From assembly GCA_023453725.1 (NCBI GenBank), contig JAEXTB010000078.1, positions 1-7,975 of the forward strand: DNA of 7,975 nucleotides, read 5' to 3'. Under the pieces are notes generated by a model. That model did no database searches. It had not been told where the DNA came from and saw only the letters and a list, made by a program, of their open reading frames with translations. Both the position numbers and the translations under genes were made by a program. Below, one piece after another: positions 1-5,528 of the stretch. This stretch comes from Bacillota bacterium. GTDB lineage: Bacteria > Bacillota > Clostridia > Christensenellales > CAG-138. The number at the start of each line of letters is the position of its first letter. Position 1 is the stretch's first letter.

Positions 1-1
1 G

Positions 2-1189
2 TTATATGCTTTCCTTCACAAGCTTTCCAAGGCGCTCCATGCCTATGGTAATACGTTCGGGTGTTGCAGAAGAGAAATTGAGACGCATGGTGTTCTGTCC
101 CATGCTGTCCGGCTTAACATAGAAGTATTGGCCGGGGATAAATGCCACCTTAAATTCGCTCGTAGCGCGTTTTAGCATTCTTGGTACATCCGGGTTACCC
201 GGCAGTTCACCCCATACAAACAGGCCGCCTTCAGGCTTTGTATAGCGGAAGGATGCGGGGAAATACGCTTCAATGCCTGCAAGCAGCGCATTGAGGCGCT
301 CTGCGTACATGGGAATGATATTACTTAAATGTCCGGGCAGAAGCCCCCGGCGCAAGAACGTATCCGCAATGGCCTGCGTGAGGTTGGAGGTATGCGTATC
401 AACGCTCTGTTTGGCTACAGTAAGTTTTTTTGCAATCTCGGGTGCAGCGACCAAAGTCCCGACGCGAAGCCCCGGCGAAAGAATTTTACTGAAGCTGTTG
501 AGTAGTATGACGTTACCCGTTTTATCGAATGTCTTGATGGGCGGCACAGGTGAACCGCTGTACCGAAGATCGCAATACGGATCGTCTTCCACCACGATAA
601 TATCATACTTGGAGGCAAGCTCCGCGATCGCCTTTCGCCGCTCTACCCCCAGCGTCTTACCCGTAGGGTTTTGGAATGTGGGGATTACATAGAACATCTT
701 GGGGCGGAGTGTGCGGATTTTATCCTCCAGCTCATTCAGATCCACACCTTCATCATCCATACCCACGGGCACACAATCCGCCTGATAGGTATGGAATGCC
801 TGCAGGGAGCCTAAAAATGTGGGTGACTCTACAAGCACCACATCGCCGGGGTCTACAAACACCTTGGTGATAAGGTCTATTCCCTGCATGGAACCGGTGA
901 GCGTTAGAACGCTTTCCTCCCCCGCCGTAACGCCCTTGGGACGGGCGATATGGTTTAAATACGATTCGCGCAGCGGATTGTATCCTTCCGTGGTGCCATA
1001 CTGAAGAATGCCGGCGCCGTTATTCTCCAACACCTCATGGGCAATCTGCTCCACAAGCTCAATTGGGAACGATTCCTTCGCCGGATTGCCGCCGCCAAAA
1101 GAAATGATCTCCGGATCGCCCATCAGTTTGAGTATCTCGCGGATTACGCTGCCGGATACATTCTCCATCCGCTTTGCAAACTTCGTCAT
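2..1189 (-). CDS. PLP-dependent class I/II aminotransferase (2-aminoadipate/aromatic aminotransferase-like)
   Basis: A 395-residue fold-type I aminotransferase, predicted to be cytosolic and to move an amino group between an amino acid and a 2-oxo acid through pyridoxal phosphate. Visible motifs are QYGTTEGYNPLRE (63-75, substrate/cofactor region), GSMQGID (99-105, phosphate-binding turn), QNPTG (173-177, Asn174 contacting the cofactor), EDDPY (201-205, Asp and Tyr for the pyridine ring), SFSK (232-235, Lys235 as the Schiff-base lysine) and MRLNFS (368-373, Arg369 as the likely carboxylate-binding arginine). Length and motifs match the stand-alone LysN/ARO8-like group, which is related to the catalytic domain of MocR regulators, but no winged-helix DNA-binding domain is present. 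An in-frame GTG at 1219 is less likely as the start, because AAGGAG (1199-1204) lies 9 nt before the ATG at 1189. The stop codon (2-4) is inside the window, so the gene is complete. Substrate cannot be told from sequence; lysine/2-aminoadipate, aromatic or branched-chain amino acids are all possible. It is transcribed divergently from dnaX. Confidence 0.93.
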   Translation of the reverse strand: MTKFAKRMENVSGSVIREILKLMGDPEIISFGGGNPAKESFPIELVEQIAHEVLENNGAGILQYGTTEGYNPLRESYLNHIARPKGVTAGEESVLTLTGSMQGIDLITKVFVDPGDVVLVESPTFLGSLQAFHTYQADCVPVGMDDEGVDLNELEDKIRTLRPKMFYVIPTFQNPTGKTLGVERRKAIAELASKYDIIVVEDDPYCDLRYSGSPVPPIKTFDKTGNVILLNSFSKILSPGLRVGTLVAAPEIAKKLTVAKQSVDTHTSNLTQAIADTFLRRGLLPGHLSNIIPMYAERLNALLAGIEAYFPASFRYTKPEGGLFVWGELPGNPDVPRMLKRATSEFKVAFIPGQYFYVKPDSMGQNTMRLNFSSATPERITIGMERLGKLVKESI

Positions 1190-1198
1190 TTGCCATAT

Positions 1199-1204
1199 CT
1201 CCTT
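1199..1204 (-). promoter_or_regulatory. Shine-Dalgarno site that fixes the aminotransferase start
   Basis: AAGGAG on the minus strand, 9 nt before the ATG at 1189. It lies inside the longer open frame beginning with GTG at 1219, which argues for the shorter 395-residue protein. Confidence 0.8.
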
Positions 1205-1251
1205 ACTGCCGTATTTCACAATGGATATTTATTCATTACTCCGTTGTTGCT

Positions 1252-1280
1252 ATTTTAGGCGCATGCGGCGCATTGTGCAA
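1252..1280 (-). promoter_or_regulatory. Possible SigA promoter for the aminotransferase gene
   Basis: On the minus strand, TTGCAC (1280-1275) is followed by a 17-nt spacer and TAAAAT (1257-1252). The -10 box matches the consensus at 5 of 6 positions, the -35 box at only 3 of 6. Transcription would start near 1245, about 55 nt before the ATG. This is inference from motif and spacing only. Confidence 0.45.
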
Positions 1281-1317
1281 GTGTTATCTCGGTTTTCTTC
1301 AAAAGTGACCCGCAGCA

Positions 1318-1346
1318 TTGGCAGGCGGCATACGCAATGGTACAAT
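1318..1346 (+). promoter_or_regulatory. SigA-type promoter for dnaX (extended -10)
   Basis: TTGGCA (1318-1323), a 17-nt spacer and TACAAT (1341-1346), each 5 of 6 to consensus, with a TG dinucleotide at 1338-1339 giving an extended -10. The start of transcription is expected near 1353, leaving a leader of about 40 nt. No SRP RNA gene, which often sits before dnaX in Bacillota, fits in this gap. Confidence 0.75.
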
Positions 1347-1384
1347 AAGAAGGAGTATGTCTCCCACTTGCAATGAGTGGATTC

Positions 1385-1390
1385 AGGAGG
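1385..1390 (+). promoter_or_regulatory. Shine-Dalgarno site that fixes the dnaX start
   Basis: AGGAGG ending 4 nt before the ATG at 1395. It lies inside the longer frame that opens with GTG at 1377, so the ATG giving MSYQALYRRFRP is preferred; that is also the conserved N-terminus of DnaX proteins. Confidence 0.85.
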
Positions 1391-1394
1391 ATTT

Positions 1395-3113
1395 ATGTCA
1401 TATCAGGCGCTGTATCGCAGGTTCCGCCCACGCCGGTTTGTAGACGTCAAGGGGCAGGATCATATCACCACCATTCTGAAAAACCAGGTGGGTTCCGGCC
1501 GTTACGCGCATGCGTACCTCTTCAGCGGCTCCCGCGGAACGGGTAAGACCAGTATTGCCCGGATATTCGCGCGCGCGGTCAACTGCCTCTCCCCCATAGA
1601 TGGCGAGCCCTGCGGCGTTTGCGAGGCCTGCCGCCACTCCTTGGAGGAGGATTCTGTAGATATTATTGAGATTGACGCCGCCTCCAACACCGGCGTTGAC
1701 GATATGCGCGCGCTTCTTGAAAAGGTGCGCTTTACGCCGCTTCAATTAAAATATAAGGTCTATATCATCGACGAAGTACACATGCTTTCAAACGCCGCCT
1801 CAAACGCGCTGTTAAAGACGCTGGAGGAGCCGCCCGCCCACGTGCTGTTTTTGCTGGCCACAACAGAGCCGCAGAAAATACTTCCCACCGTCATCTCGCG
1901 CTGCCAAAGGTTTGATTTCCACCGTCTCTCCCTGACGGAGATGGTGGGCGTCATGCAGGATGTATTGTCTGGCGCGGGCGCCGTTATTGAGGAAGGCGGT
2001 CTTTTGGCGATTGCCCGCGCGGCGGACGGCGGCATGCGGGATGCATTGAGCCTTGCCGACCAATGCCTCGCTTTTTGCGGCGGGCGTGTGACGGAGCGGG
2101 ACGTTTACGATGTATTGGGCTCCATGCAGCAGGATTTCCTGTTTGATATGGCGGACGCGCTTTTAAAAGGCGATGCCGCCCGCGCCCTTACGCAGTTTGA
2201 CACACTTGTGCGCGGCGGGCGCGATATCGGCGTGTTTACGCAGGATCTTGCCCAGCACATCCGCGCGCTGCTGCTTGCAAAAGCGTGCGGGGATTGCAGA
2301 GAGCTGTTGGACTGCACGGCGGAAACCATGGCCCGTTACCGCGCCCAGGCGGAAGCCGCATCCCAGGAACGGCTGCTGCGGGCCTTGGAGTTGATTACAA
2401 AATCGCAGAGCGAAATGAAGTGGCTGCGCCAACCGCGCGTATTATTGGAAACCATGCTTGTGCGCATTTGCCGCCCGGAAGATGAAAGCGCCTTAATTGC
2501 GCTGCAGGAACGGATTGCTTCGTTAGAAGCAAAGCTCAACGGCATTCCGGCTGCGCCGTTGCAGCATTCCTCTGCTGCAGCACAGCCCGCACAAAACATC
2601 CCGCAGCCTGCTATGCCCCCTGTTCAGGCCGCGCCTCCCTGGCAAGCCCCCGTGGATGATCTTATCCCTCCGCCGGAAGAGCCTGCTTTTTATGCGGACG
2701 AGCCGGTCAACCAAAAAGCGCCCGCACCGGCACCCGCAGCACCTAAACCCGCAGCGCCCGCCAAGGCGGCGGCGGCCCCGGCAACGTCTGCAGCGAACAG
2801 TGCTTCCGATCCGGCATGGGAAGCGCTCAAGCAGATTTTGCAAAGGCAGAACCTTCCGCTCTATATCATGGCGATTGCCGCGCATACCGCCATACGTGAA
2901 GGTAATGTGCTCACGGCCATGTTCGCGCCCATACATTCCTCCAATGCTGCGGCGCTCAACATCCCCAAGCATGTTGAAATCTTAAAGAACATGCTCCAGA
3001 CAGTGGAGCCGGAGCTTCAACTGCGCGTCATCGTGGCGCAAAAGCCCACCAATGATCCGAAAACGCTCGAGATGCAGCGCATGTTCGGCGACAAGCTGCA
3101 TATAGAGAGTTAG
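1395..3113 (+). CDS. dnaX: DNA polymerase III subunit tau (clamp-loader ATPase)
   Basis: A 572-residue DnaX. It is the AAA+ motor subunit of the clamp loader that opens the DnaN sliding clamp and places it on primed DNA, and it tethers replisome components. Seen in order: N-terminal SYQALYRRFRP; Walker A GSRGTGKT (45-52); a zinc module with Cys64, Cys73, Cys76 and Cys79; Walker B/DEVH (126-129); sensor-1 threonine in LLATTEP (153-159); the arginine-finger motif SRC (168-170); a helical collar domain to about residue 381; an Ala/Pro-rich linker of about 90 residues (382-471); and a C-terminal domain of about 100 residues (472-572) starting at DPAWEAL, which resembles the C-terminal domain of Firmicute DnaX proteins. 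All ATPase residues are intact. The E. coli A-AAA-AAG slippage heptamer is not present in frame, so a short gamma form is not predicted. It is the first gene of a cluster with ybaB and recR, the standard Bacillota arrangement. Confidence 0.97.
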   Translation: MSYQALYRRFRPRRFVDVKGQDHITTILKNQVGSGRYAHAYLFSGSRGTGKTSIARIFARAVNCLSPIDGEPCGVCEACRHSLEEDSVDIIEIDAASNTGVDDMRALLEKVRFTPLQLKYKVYIIDEVHMLSNAASNALLKTLEEPPAHVLFLLATTEPQKILPTVISRCQRFDFHRLSLTEMVGVMQDVLSGAGAVIEEGGLLAIARAADGGMRDALSLADQCLAFCGGRVTERDVYDVLGSMQQDFLFDMADALLKGDAARALTQFDTLVRGGRDIGVFTQDLAQHIRALLLAKACGDCRELLDCTAETMARYRAQAEAASQERLLRALELITKSQSEMKWLRQPRVLLETMLVRICRPEDESALIALQERIASLEAKLNGIPAAPLQHSSAAAQPAQNIPQPAMPPVQAAPPWQAPVDDLIPPPEEPAFYADEPVNQKAPAPAPAAPKPAAPAKAAAAPATSAANSASDPAWEALKQILQRQNLPLYIMAIAAHTAIREGNVLTAMFAPIHSSNAAALNIPKHVEILKNMLQTVEPELQLRVIVAQKPTNDPKTLEMQRMFGDKLHIES

Positions 3114-3127
3114 GGCTTTTGCCCCGT

Positions 3128-3157
3128 TTGTCAAGCCGCAAACGAATATGGTATACT
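3128..3157 (+). promoter_or_regulatory. Internal SigA promoter for ybaB-recR (extended -10)
   Basis: TTGTCA (3128-3133), an 18-nt spacer and TATACT (3152-3157), each 5 of 6 to consensus, with TG at 3149-3150 giving an extended -10. It sits in the 83-nt gap after dnaX, so ybaB and recR can probably be expressed independently of read-through from dnaX. No convincing terminator separates dnaX from ybaB: the GGGC-TTTT-GCCC hairpin at 3113-3124 has only four pairs and no T-run. Confidence 0.65.
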
Positions 3158-3196
3158 TCTATTAATTGAAAAAAGCAAAAAGCAGGAGGATCCTAT

Positions 3197-3535
3197 ATGG
3201 CAAAGGGTGGTTTCCCCGGCATGGGCGGCGGCATGAATATGCAGCAAATGATGAAGCAGGCCCAAAAAATGCAGCAGGATATGGCGCGTAAGCAGGAAGA
3301 GCTTGGCGCGCGCGAGCTGACCGCACAGGCAGGCGGCGGCGTAGTGAAAGTGACCGTATACGGCCGCAAGGAAGTTAAAAACATAGAGATTAATCCCGAC
3401 TGTGTGGACCCTGAAGATGTGGAAATGCTGCAGGATCTCATTACCGCAGCCACCAATGAAGCGCTGAGAATGGCAGATGAAATGATGAACGCCGAAATGA
3501 GCAAGCTGACCGGCGGCCTTAACCTCGGGTTCTAA
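3197..3535 (+). CDS. ybaB: YbaB/EbfC family nucleoid-associated protein
   Basis: A 112-residue small DNA-binding protein of the YbaB/EbfC family (YaaK in Bacillus subtilis). Family members form dimers shaped like tweezers that bind DNA and coat the nucleoid; their exact role next to recR is still unsettled. Visible: a Gly/Met-rich N-terminus (GGFPGMGGG), an N-terminal helix rich in Met, Gln and Lys (NMQQMMKQAQKMQQDM), a central beta segment GGGVVKVTVYGRKEVKNIEI (48-67), the conserved INP-DCVDPEDVEMLQDLI stretch, and a C-terminal helix ending in MSKLTGG. The length is normal for the family. AGGAGG (3184-3189) lies 7 nt before the ATG. The gene lies between dnaX and recR, the position it holds across most bacteria, and recR begins 4 nt after its stop. 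Confidence 0.95.
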   Translation: MAKGGFPGMGGGMNMQQMMKQAQKMQQDMARKQEELGARELTAQAGGGVVKVTVYGRKEVKNIEINPDCVDPEDVEMLQDLITAATNEALRMADEMMNAEMSKLTGGLNLGF

Positions 3536-3539
3536 GAAG

Positions 3540-4139
3540 ATGCTGCAGACCATTGAACCAATTGCAAGGCTGACCGCGCAGCTTGCGCGGCTGCCCGGCA
3601 TCGGCATGAAAAGTGCGCAGCGCCTGGCGTACCATATGCTGGAGGTGCCTAAAACCCAGGCTGCCGAGCTTGCAGATGCCATTTTGCATGCCAGAGAGAC
3701 CGTATTTTGCTGCCCAATCTGCGGGAGCTATACGGATACTGCCCCCTGTGCGCTCTGTGCGGATACTGCCCGTGATAACGGCGTGATCTGCGTGGTTCAG
3801 GATGCGCGGGACGTGCTGGCTATGGAAAAATCCCGCGAATTTGGCGGCAGATACCACGTACTGCACGGGTATCTCTCCCCCATGGACGGCATCGGCCCGG
3901 ACGATATCCGCATCAGCGAATTGATGGCACGCATAGCCGGGGGCGGTGTCCGCGAGGTCATACTCGCCACCAACCCGGATGTGGAAGGCGAAGCGACAGC
4001 CTCCTATATTGCAAAGCTCCTTAAAGAAAAGAACATCCGTGTTACAAGGATTGCGCACGGCATTCCCATCGGCGGCAACCTTGAGTATATCGATGAGGTG
4101 ACATTGGGAAAGGCGCTTACAGGAAGACGGGAGATGTAA
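3540..4139 (+). CDS. recR: Recombination mediator protein RecR
   Basis: A 199-residue RecR. With RecF and RecO it helps load RecA onto SSB-coated single-stranded DNA at gaps. Domains in order: an N-terminal helix-hairpin-helix LPGIGMKSAQRLA (18-30); a C4 zinc finger C58-x2-C61-x8-C70-x2-C73; and a Toprim domain from VICVVQDARDVLAMEK (82-97) through HVLHGYLSPMDGIGP (106-120) and ATNPDVEGEATA (143-154). It ends in EVTLGKALTGRREM, as in other RecR proteins. The usual Pro of the GIGPK hairpin is Met23 here. The ATG lies 4 nt after the ybaB stop and has no well-placed Shine-Dalgarno sequence (only AAGAAG abutting the ATG), so translation is probably coupled to ybaB. The start is supported by alignment with the B. 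subtilis RecR N-terminus as I recall it. Confidence 0.97.
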   Translation: MLQTIEPIARLTAQLARLPGIGMKSAQRLAYHMLEVPKTQAAELADAILHARETVFCCPICGSYTDTAPCALCADTARDNGVICVVQDARDVLAMEKSREFGGRYHVLHGYLSPMDGIGPDDIRISELMARIAGGGVREVILATNPDVEGEATASYIAKLLKEKNIRVTRIAHGIPIGGNLEYIDEVTLGKALTGRREM

Positions 4140-4169
4140 AGTTCCACGGTTCGCTTTTGTTGGAATTTT
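4138..4169 (+). terminator. Probable intrinsic terminator after recR
   Basis: TTCCA (4142-4146) pairs with TGGAA (4161-4165). The stem can be extended outward by a G·T pair and A-T pairs from the flanking A-run and T-run, and it is followed by six T residues (4166-4171). The loop is large (14 nt) and the stem is weak, so this is a modest terminator closing the dnaX-ybaB-recR unit. Confidence 0.45.
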
Positions 4170-4222
4170 TTATGTGACGCATTATGCTTCTTCCATAAAT
4201 TTTTTGTGAACTTCCTGTGTCA

Positions 4223-4249
4223 TGCAACCAAAAGTGCTGATGGATCGTC
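4223..4249 (+). promoter_or_regulatory. Putative ECF-sigma promoter for the lipoprotein gene
   Basis: TGCAAC (4223-4228), a 17-nt spacer and CGTC (4246-4249) followed by TATAG. This is the AAC / CGTC architecture recognised by Gram-positive ECF sigma factors of the SigM/SigX/SigV type. No -35 box for the housekeeping factor is found at the right distance from the overlapping TATAGT (4250-4255). Transcription would start near 4257, about 70 nt before the ATG at 4328. The motif is seen; the control by an ECF factor is inferred. Confidence 0.6.
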
Positions 4250-4265
4250 TATAGTATGAATAGAG

Positions 4266-4308
4266 CGTGAACATGCTTCACGTATTCCGCAGCGCATGGA
4301 CGTGCTGC
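4266..4308 (+). other. Two hairpins in the lipoprotein mRNA leader
   Basis: The first hairpin has a perfect 6-bp stem CGTGAA/TTCACG (4266-4271 with 4277-4282) and a 5-nt loop. The second has a 7-bp stem GCAGCGC/GTGCTGC (4289-4295 with 4302-4308, one G·T pair) and a 6-nt loop. Both lie between the inferred transcription start and the Shine-Dalgarno site (4317-4321). Neither is followed by a T-run, so they are not terminators; they could affect mRNA stability or translation. No known riboswitch class was recognised. Confidence 0.4.
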
Positions 4309-4327
4309 CGCAGAAGGGAGGGATTGC

Positions 4328-5359
4328 ATGGGCAAAGGATTTCGGCTTTTGAGCGCGCTGCTTGTCTGCCTGGTCTTAAGTGCATGCACCGCACCCGCCA
4401 CAAATATTGTGGTTTCTTCCCCTGCCGCGGAAGAACGTCTGCTTTCTGATTTGCGCGCGCAGTACCGTAACGCTTCCCTCATTGTTTCAGGAGAGTGCGT
4501 AGGCAACCATATCGACTCTTCCGGCAATACTTGTTATGATCTTTCTGTTGCAAAGGTTTACGCTGGTAACGCGAAAGTCGGAGATATTGTCCACTGCACC
4601 ACAGGCTCCATGAATACGGGTGAAAGCTATCTTTTGTTCCTTGGCCAGGGCGTTGACGTCAACTATGCCGAGGATCTGACCGGATATTCCCTGATTTCCG
4701 GCGCACCCATGCCGATTGTGGACAGCGAAGTGATCTGGGACGGCAAACGAATTTCGCTGGATGCGCTCCAGCAGGAAATTCAGGCGCTTTCTACCGTTAT
4801 TAGCGCGCCTGCTCCCATTTACTATTACGATGCCATCTCCTCCCTTACAGCCGCTTCCGAGGACATCTTCATTGGCAAGGTCACGCGGCTACCGCAGATG
4901 AAAGATACGGCATTTTCCATCCGCAACGGCGGCGCAGTGGAAAAGGCCCAATACTCGGCGTCTGTTGTAACCGTAGAAGCGTATGGCGTTATGAAGGGTT
5001 CTTTGTCTTACGGAGATGAGCTTCAGATGGTATTCAGCCCCGAGCGCATTGGCGGCATGTTGGATTTTACAACGCTGCAGCATATGGAACTCACCGCCGG
5101 GCAGACGCCACGCTTGCAGCTTGGCGGCGTCTATGTATTTTTCCTTACCAAAGGACCGGACGCGAAGCAGCCCTACCACTTCCCCGTAAACCCGTTGCAG
5201 GGCATTCTGCCGCTTTCCGGTGATACGCTGCATGTTCCTGCCGCAAACAGTGCGCTAAAGGCCTACGACAAGCTCTCAGCGCTTGTGCAGGCATTAAAGT
5301 CCGCTCAGGTGGTCACAATGCCCCGCGAGGATTCGCCTTCGCTGGTGGTGGAAGAGTAA
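4328..5359 (+). CDS. Lipoprotein of unknown function with two similar domains
   Basis: A 343-residue predicted lipoprotein. The N-terminus has a basic tip (MGKGFR), a hydrophobic core and the lipobox LSAC with Cys20 as the lipidation site, so the mature protein should be anchored to the outer face of the membrane. The rest appears to hold two copies of one domain. Copy 1 runs about 46-150: ASLIVSGECVG (49-59), VYAGNAKVGDIV (77-88), GESYLLFL (98-105). Copy 2 runs about 168-300: SEDIFIGKVTRL (177-188), VEAYGVMKGSLSYGDEL (216-232), GGVYVFFL (266-273), QGILPL (291-296). The pattern 'G-x-V, then V-x-x-x-x-K-G, then Y-x-x-F-L' is reminiscent of small beta-barrel (OB/TIMP-like) domains in secreted bacterial proteins, but this is fold-level inference. 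Copy 1 alone has Cys57, Cys69 and Cys90. GGAGG (4317-4321) lies 6 nt before the ATG. The gene is monocistronic. I do not recognise a named family. Confidence 0.85.
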   Translation: MGKGFRLLSALLVCLVLSACTAPATNIVVSSPAAEERLLSDLRAQYRNASLIVSGECVGNHIDSSGNTCYDLSVAKVYAGNAKVGDIVHCTTGSMNTGESYLLFLGQGVDVNYAEDLTGYSLISGAPMPIVDSEVIWDGKRISLDALQQEIQALSTVISAPAPIYYYDAISSLTAASEDIFIGKVTRLPQMKDTAFSIRNGGAVEKAQYSASVVTVEAYGVMKGSLSYGDELQMVFSPERIGGMLDFTTLQHMELTAGQTPRLQLGGVYVFFLTKGPDAKQPYHFPVNPLQGILPLSGDTLHVPAANSALKAYDKLSALVQALKSAQVVTMPREDSPSLVVEE

Positions 5360-5390
5360 AAATCCTCTTAACTCTATAAAAAAACGAAAC

Positions 5391-5411
5391 AAGGCGCATA
5401 AGCGCCTTTTT
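5391..5411 (+). terminator. Rho-independent terminator after the lipoprotein gene
   Basis: AAGGCGC (5391-5397) and GCGCCTT (5402-5408) form a perfect 7-bp stem with the tetraloop ATAA, followed by T residues through 5411. It begins about 30 nt after the lipoprotein stop. Confidence 0.9.
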
Positions 5412-5464
5412 GTGTGCATTTAGATATATCATACGATCCAACCGAACTTTTGCTTTTACGGTTA

Positions 5465-5493
5465 TTTTCTTCTTGAGCGATATGCTTTACAAT
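5465..5493 (+). promoter_or_regulatory. Possible promoter for the acyltransferase gene
   Basis: TACAAT at 5488-5493 is a good -10 box (5 of 6). The best -35 at 17-nt spacing is TTTTCT (5465-5470), a weak match. It lies between the upstream terminator and the start at 5529, so a promoter is expected in this gap even if its -35 is uncertain. Confidence 0.4.
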
Positions 5494-5517
5494 GTTAAGA
5501 GATATGGACCCGGCACA

Positions 5518-5524
5518 TGAGGAG
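5518..5524 (+). promoter_or_regulatory. Shine-Dalgarno site that fixes the acyltransferase start
   Basis: TGAGGAG ends 4 nt before the ATG at 5529. It overlaps an earlier in-frame ATG at 5517, which itself has no ribosome-binding site upstream, so the start at 5529 is preferred. Confidence 0.7.
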
Positions 5525-5528
5525 ACAT

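Noticed and set aside
1357..1443. Small upstream frame starting at ATG 1357 and overlapping the dnaX start
   Set aside because: AAGGAG is only 1 nt before this ATG, too close to work, and the inferred transcription start (about 1353) would leave almost no leader. The peptide has no recognisable features.
2711..2746. A run of five A followed by G in dnaX (2713-2718), with a -1 frame stop at 2744-2746, resembling programmed frameshifting to a gamma form
   Set aside because: In the zero frame the codons are CAA AAA, not the A-AAA-AAG heptamer; the P-site codon would not re-pair after a -1 shift, and five A residues are too few for efficient transcriptional slippage. A nearby out-of-frame stop is expected by chance.
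2523..2985. Long open frames on both strands across the Ala/Pro-rich part of dnaX, giving Arg/Cys-rich or Arg/Pro-rich translations
   Set aside because: These are shadows of the GC-rich repetitive linker codons; the zero frame continues intact DnaX and the alternative frames lack ribosome-binding sites.
3113..3124. GGGC-TTTT-GCCC hairpin right after dnaX as a terminator
   Set aside because: Only four base pairs and no T-run follow it.
5430..5440. CATACGAT resembling a SigE -10 box before the acyltransferase
   Set aside because: No matching -35 element at 13-14 nt upstream, and the sequence lies right after the preceding terminator.
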